64,000 nt of DNA from Spartobacteria bacterium. GTDB taxonomy: Bacteria; Verrucomicrobiota; Verrucomicrobiia; Chthoniobacterales; UBA10450. Both the position numbers and the translations under genes were made by a program. Below are positions 60,089 through 64,000 of this stretch, one piece after another. The stretch is taken from assembly GCA_003169695.1 (NCBI GenBank), contig PNAS01000075.1, positions 1-64,000 of the forward strand, given 5' to 3'. Within the stretch, counting starts at the first letter, position 1. Every line of letters starts with the position of its first letter. Below the pieces are notes generated by a model. The model was not told where the DNA came from and made no database searches. It saw nothing but the letters and a program-made list of their open reading frames with translations.

Positions 60089-62518
60089 TTACTCCGCGCG
60101 GAGCGCCTCGATGGGATTGATGCGGGCAGCGCGGCGAGCGGGAAGCCAGCAGGCAACCAGTGCGACAGTAACGAGCACAAACGTAGTGCCGATCATTACG
60201 GGAGTATTGTTGAAATGCATGCCGGGATTGCCGGCGGCCAGAAACCGGGATACGCCCAGCGCGCCGACAAGCCCCAGGGCCGATCCAACGAGCGCCATTT
60301 TCACCCCGGAAACCAAGACGATGCCGGTGATGTCCCTGACGCAGGCCCCCAACGCGAATCGAATCGCAAACTCGCCAGCGCGCTGCGCCATCGTGCGGGC
60401 GATAACGCCGTAGATACCTAACGAGGCCAGCGCGAGCCCGAGCACTCCAAAGGTGGCCAGCATGTCCCGCAGGACGGCGCTTTGGTAGTTGGCGCGATCG
60501 ATCGTCACGTCGGCAGGCTGGAGCTGGCGCACCGGCAAGTCCGGATCGAGTCCCGTCATGACGTCCCGGATAGCAGGAACGAGGGTAGATGGCGCAACGC
60601 CGGTGGTGCGCACGGCGATCTCGTTGTAGGGCCGCGGGTCTTGAGCCATGGGCTGATAGAGTTGGAAGGTTACCGGGCCTGGATCCGGCATGACCGACTT
60701 TATGTCGGCCGCGATGCCAACAATTTCGCCCCATTGGAGATTTCCGATCCCGGTTTGAGCGACGCGACGACCGATCGGGTTTTCGTTCCCAAACAGCCCT
60801 GTGGCCATGGCCTGGCTGATGATGAAAACTTTCGGCGAGGTCAGCGTGTCGCGTTCGTTGAAGGCGCGCCCGGCGAGGACCCGTGTCTGGTAGGTGTCAA
60901 AATAGTGTGGACTGATGCTATTAACGACCGCAGCGGGTTCGCGCCCGGATTGAGGTAGCTCGCGGCCCTCGACCAGATACTTGCGGACGTCAGCCCAATT
61001 GAAGAAGGGTGTGGAGGACGAGATGCTGACGGACGCTACGCCGGGCACGGACTGTAACCGTTCCAACGTGAGGCGATGGAAGGCCGCGATCTTGTCGGCA
61101 TCGCCGTAGCTTCCTGCTGGAAGCACGACAGTTCCGGTGAGAAGGCGCTCGGACTGCCAGCCGCCACGAGTGTTATTCAACTCATCGAGACCACGCATAT
61201 AGAGCGCGGCACCCGCGAGCAAAATCATGGCGAGGGCGAACTGACCGACGATGAGCATCTGACGAAAGCGTTGATGACCGCGGCCTCCGGTCATGCCACG
61301 CGCGCCGCTCTTGAGCGTGTCGTTTACATTGAGTCGCATGGCGAAGAGCGCTGGCGCAAGACCGAACGCGACAGCTGTGACGAGCGAAGCCGCGAAGGCC
61401 CAGCCGAGCACACGCCAGTCGAGCGCGAGCGCAACGCTTTCGCCATTTTCTCCCGTGGATCGAACCGCGAGCCAATCAGCGAACCACTGCGCAACGAGGA
61501 TGGCGCAGGCGCCGCCGGCGAAAGCCAGCAAAAGCGACTCGGCAATCAGCGGGCGGAGTAACTGGAGGCGCGAGGCGCCGAGGGCCGAACGCACGGCGAA
61601 CTCACGGGCGCGGGCCATCGTCCGGGCGAGGAGAAGGTTCGCCAGGTTCGAGCAGCCGATGAGCAACACGAAACCGGAAAGGCCGATAAGCATCGCCAGG
61701 ATGCCAGGACCATTCTTCGACATGATGGTGCTGTTAAGCGAAACGGTGCGCCAGATGCTGCCGGCGTTTACCTCGGGAAAATCGGTCGCGAGGCGCGCGC
61801 CGAAGTTGGCGATAAAACCTTCGGCTTCGGCGCGAGAAAGTTTTTCGGAGCGACGGCCAATAAGCCTGAGAATGGTGCCGCGGCGGTCGACGGATTTCTG
61901 TTGGTCGAGAGCAAGTGGCCGGAAGAAATCGAACTCTCCGAGGTGACGCCAATCGTTTAACGTTGCCGGCAGCACGCCAACAATTTCGTGAGGTTCGCCA
62001 TCGACGCGGATGATGCGGCCGATGATGTCACCTTTGCCGCCGAAGCGCTGTTGCCAGCAACGTTGACTGATGAGAACGACGCGATCGTTGCCCGGAGAAT
62101 CTTCTCGCGGCAGGAAATCGCGGCCGAGCTGCGGTTGGACGCGGAGCACGGGGAAAAAATTAGCGGTGGTGCGAAGGGCGTGGACCATCTCGGCGGGTTG
62201 GCCCGGTTCGGAAAGGCTCGTGTCTCCAAGCGCGTAGGCCCCGATCTCACCAAAGGAGTGCATCTCCCGCTGCAGATCGAGGAAATCGGCCGGCGAGACA
62301 CGACCCTGTGGATTTTGCGGCGTCGCGCGGTCGATGCGGTCCAATTGCGCGCTCTCGGGATAGGGCAGCGGTTTCAGCAGAATCGAATTGAGCACGCTGA
62401 ACATGGCGGTGTTGGCGCCGATGCCGAGCCCGAGCGTGATGATGGCGAGGAGGGTGAACCCGGGGCTGCGCGCGAGCGAGCGGACGGCTAAGCGAAGACT
62501 GGATAATAACATAAGCAA
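60089..62518 (-). CDS. ADOP/MacB-type ABC transporter permease
   Basis: The 809-residue protein has the MacB/FtsX layout in duplicate. An N-terminal LRLAVRSLARSPGFTLLAIITLGLGIGANTAMFSV is followed by a large periplasmic MacB-PCD domain (about 55-260), three helices, then a second periplasmic domain (about 480-650) and three more helices, ending AARINPIEALRAE. This matches the duplicated orphan permeases common in Acidobacteriota and Verrucomicrobiota, which usually lack a linked ATPase; none is visible here. Likely function is export or mechanical coupling rather than import. It lies upstream of the MDR array on the same strand. Confidence 0.93.
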   Translation of the reverse strand: MLMLLSSLRLAVRSLARSPGFTLLAIITLGLGIGANTAMFSVLNSILLKPLPYPESAQLDRIDRATPQNPQGRVSPADFLDLQREMHSFGEIGAYALGDTSLSEPGQPAEMVHALRTTANFFPVLRVQPQLGRDFLPREDSPGNDRVVLISQRCWQQRFGGKGDIIGRIIRVDGEPHEIVGVLPATLNDWRHLGEFDFFRPLALDQQKSVDRRGTILRLIGRRSEKLSRAEAEGFIANFGARLATDFPEVNAGSIWRTVSLNSTIMSKNGPGILAMLIGLSGFVLLIGCSNLANLLLARTMARAREFAVRSALGASRLQLLRPLIAESLLLAFAGGACAILVAQWFADWLAVRSTGENGESVALALDWRVLGWAFAASLVTAVAFGLAPALFAMRLNVNDTLKSGARGMTGGRGHQRFRQMLIVGQFALAMILLAGAALYMRGLDELNNTRGGWQSERLLTGTVVLPAGSYGDADKIAAFHRLTLERLQSVPGVASVSISSSTPFFNWADVRKYLVEGRELPQSGREPAAVVNSISPHYFDTYQTRVLAGRAFNERDTLTSPKVFIISQAMATGLFGNENPIGRRVAQTGIGNLQWGEIVGIAADIKSVMPDPGPVTFQLYQPMAQDPRPYNEIAVRTTGVAPSTLVPAIRDVMTGLDPDLPVRQLQPADVTIDRANYQSAVLRDMLATFGVLGLALASLGIYGVIARTMAQRAGEFAIRFALGACVRDITGIVLVSGVKMALVGSALGLVGALGVSRFLAAGNPGMHFNNTPVMIGTTFVLVTVALVACWLPARRAARINPIEALRAE

Positions 62519-62573
62519 TCAGTAGTTGTCAGGCTGGTTCGTTAGGTATCGGTGTCACGTGCTTGGCGATAGG

Positions 62574-63317
62574 CTATCTTTGTTTGGCAAGGGCTCGGTA
62601 GTCCCTGTAGGTAGCTACGGTGTGGGCCCCGCCTTCCTGACCCATCCCTGATCCGGACATGTCGGAGGTCTGCTCCATCAAGAGCGGTTTCCCTTCCGGT
62701 CCCATGCGGTAACGCGCGGTGGATTCGAACTGGTCGAGCTTCATGATAAGCTTAAGCCGCATCGGCCGAACGGTAATGCGCACCTGCTCCACAAACGGCG
62801 CTCCGTTTGCCTCGCTCACAGACGCGTCCGCGGCGGCGTTCTGCGATACATCACTATCCATCATCTTTACGGTATCTTTCGGTAAAGCAGCAAAATGAAA
62901 CACCGTCCGGCCATGCGAGTCGGTAGAAGCCGTCGCAGGCGTACCCAAATAACCTGCCAGACGGTAGTAGCCGGGAAAACGGCGTTTCGCAGACTCCGTC
63001 CGAAAGGTTTTCAAGACATCAGCCGAAGGCGGTGCACCGTCGACGGAGGTGAGTGTCCACCGTGCTTCAGCTGGTTTCGTCGGGTCAAACTTTTCGACAC
63101 TAACGTTCTGTTCAGTTTTCCCGTTAGATGTCTGCTCGGTGCGAATGGTCCGGGTAAAGGCGTAATCATCCGCGCTGACGCTTTGCGCCTGGGCGAGGAT
63201 CCGTTGTTTGAGGTCGTCCGGCTTATTCTGGCCGTGTGCCATGAAAATGGACGCGAGCCAGACGGCTACGCCGGCGATTGCCGCGCGGGTAAGGGGATTG
63301 GTGATGAGGTTCTTCAT
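62574..63317 (-). CDS. Secreted protein of unknown function
   Basis: The 247-residue protein has a signal peptide (LTRAAIAGVAVWLASIFMAHG), then DLKQRILAQAQSVSADDYAF and a mixed alpha/beta body with FHFAALPKDTVKMMDSD and VEQVRITVRPMRLKLIMKLDQFESTARYRMGPEG. The body looks like an outer-membrane-lipoprotein-sorting-like (LolA/LppX) half-barrel, but that is only a guess from strand pattern. ATG 63317 chosen over 63356. It lies 55 bases upstream of the ADOP permease and may be transcribed with it. Confidence 0.78.
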   Translation of the reverse strand: MKNLITNPLTRAAIAGVAVWLASIFMAHGQNKPDDLKQRILAQAQSVSADDYAFTRTIRTEQTSNGKTEQNVSVEKFDPTKPAEARWTLTSVDGAPPSADVLKTFRTESAKRRFPGYYRLAGYLGTPATASTDSHGRTVFHFAALPKDTVKMMDSDVSQNAAADASVSEANGAPFVEQVRITVRPMRLKLIMKLDQFESTARYRMGPEGKPLLMEQTSDMSGSGMGQEGGAHTVATYRDYRALAKQR

Positions 63318-63434
63318 AGTTTGGGTTGTGTGGCAGGCAGCCGGAATGCTTCCCACTCTCGCGCAGACCTGTGGATTGATTCCCTGTTCATTCGCTAGGC
63401 TCTTATGTGCGTTTCAACGTTCGCCCAAAGTGAG

Positions 63435-64000
63435 TTAGAGCGGTCCGCGGTAACGGCGTTGCTGGATGGCCGCAGCGATGAATCCCGCGGCGACGATCAA
63501 CCCGATCCACAGGCCCGGGCTGCTCAGGAATTTCAGCGGATCGAGCTGCGTAAGCCGATCGACTATCGGAACGTGCGCGCCTTTCGGATATTGCACGACG
63601 ACGAACGCCTCCTCGAAGTTGCCCGTGACGCGCTGGCCAACCATGTGCGCGAGATAGGCTGTGCCCATGACGATCTTCTCGATCGCGCAAAGTGCGAGCC
63701 AGGGTAGGACGGCCCAGAGAAACGTCGCGCGACGCGCGTAGCCCCCGACCAGCAGCAGCCATCCATATAACGGCGCCGCCCACAATGCTGAGGTGATTAG
63801 GCCGTAAAACAGAATCACCGACAATCGGAAGATCGGCAGAATCGCCCAAGTCGTACCGGCGAGTCCGCTCGTAGCCAGCGCGGCACTCGTGATGAGTAAC
63901 ATGATCAGCTGCGTGACCTGGACAATAATGAACGTGAGCAGCGGCACGATTACGAGCGGGACAACCGCTTTTGAGAGAACTGTGATGCGATCCGACACCG
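63435..64000 (-). CDS. ABC-2-like membrane protein, 5' end missing
   Basis: The frame is open to the right edge, so the true start lies outside the window. The visible 188 residues have five hydrophobic segments, LWAAPLYGWLLLVGGYARRATFLWAVLPW and, near the end, SSPGLWIGLIVAAGFIAAAIQQRR. This resembles the C-terminal half of ABC-2-type permease proteins of Acidobacteriota and Verrucomicrobiota. Its ATPase would be to the right. It is on the same strand as the secreted protein at 62574, 117 bases apart. Confidence 0.7.
   Translation of the reverse strand, partial: VSDRITVLSKAVVPLVIVPLLTFIIVQVTQLIMLLITSAALATSGLAGTTWAILPIFRLSVILFYGLITSALWAAPLYGWLLLVGGYARRATFLWAVLPWLALCAIEKIVMGTAYLAHMVGQRVTGNFEEAFVVVQYPKGAHVPIVDRLTQLDPLKFLSSPGLWIGLIVAAGFIAAAIQQRRYRGPL

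Noticed and set aside
61076-61946. Plus-strand frames of 161 and 217 codons
   Set aside because: Antisense to the ADOP permease, whose MacB/FtsX layout is clear.

Overview
The window reads as a chromosomal segment from a free-living, probably soil-dwelling member of Verrucomicrobiota, most likely near Chthoniobacterales. This is an inference. It rests on the mix of housekeeping genes (malQ, mdh, purC, gatCA, rlmI), many secreted or membrane proteins of a kind common in that phylum (sortilin-type propeller proteins, TolB-like/TPR proteins, sulfatase, ADOP permease) and on dense short intergenic repeat families. No rRNA gene, complete tRNA or taxonomic marker is present, so the assignment is not proven.

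Layout. 1-9.7 kb: a cut-off ferric-reductase-like membrane protein, then malQ, mdh, a frameshifted methyltransferase pseudogene, an intact methyltransferase, a sulfatase, purC and rlmI. 9.7-17.7 kb: a glycan/methylation block with two SAM methyltransferases, an ArnT/PMT-like glycosyltransferase, a large polytopic protein, a GT8-like glycosyltransferase and an acyltransferase, with scraps of duplicated gene ends between them. 17.8-20.6 kb: two coiled-coil membrane proteins followed by gatC-gatA. 21.1-23.7 kb: a complete NitT/TauT-type ABC importer operon. 23.7-29 kb: a propeller protein and a membrane serine hydrolase. 29-38 kb: a decayed mosaic with small genes, broken gene fragments, two tRNA/tmRNA 3'-end scraps, TolB-TPR paralogues and a sialidase-like secreted protein.

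38.6-42.8 kb is the most notable accessory block: RNase H, an OLD-like ATPase/TOPRIM protein, a HEPN protein and a DUF5343 protein on one strand, bracketed by copies of a short GTCGCRTCTAAA repeat. I read it as a candidate nucleic-acid-directed defence operon. 42.8-51.7 kb: a trypsin-like/TPR protein, a secreted unknown, an Old Yellow Enzyme, a third TolB-TPR paralogue, a nucleotide-transporter-like protein with a truncated paralogous leader ORF, and a rhomboid protease.

51.8-60.0 kb is a second unusual block: four membrane-tethered quinone-reductase-like dehydrogenases plus one truncated copy, alternating with three DUF4386-like membrane proteins and a four-helix protein. All are on one strand and most are joined by stop/start overlaps. 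The alternation suggests repeated duplication of an MDR+DUF4386 unit. It is followed by an ADOP/MacB-type permease, a secreted protein and the end of an ABC-2-like membrane protein running off the right edge.

Short repeats are a theme throughout. Palindromic TGTAGG...CCTACA elements, CATCCGTG-type elements and ACGTTCGA-type elements sit against start and stop codons and in places have been captured into reading frames.
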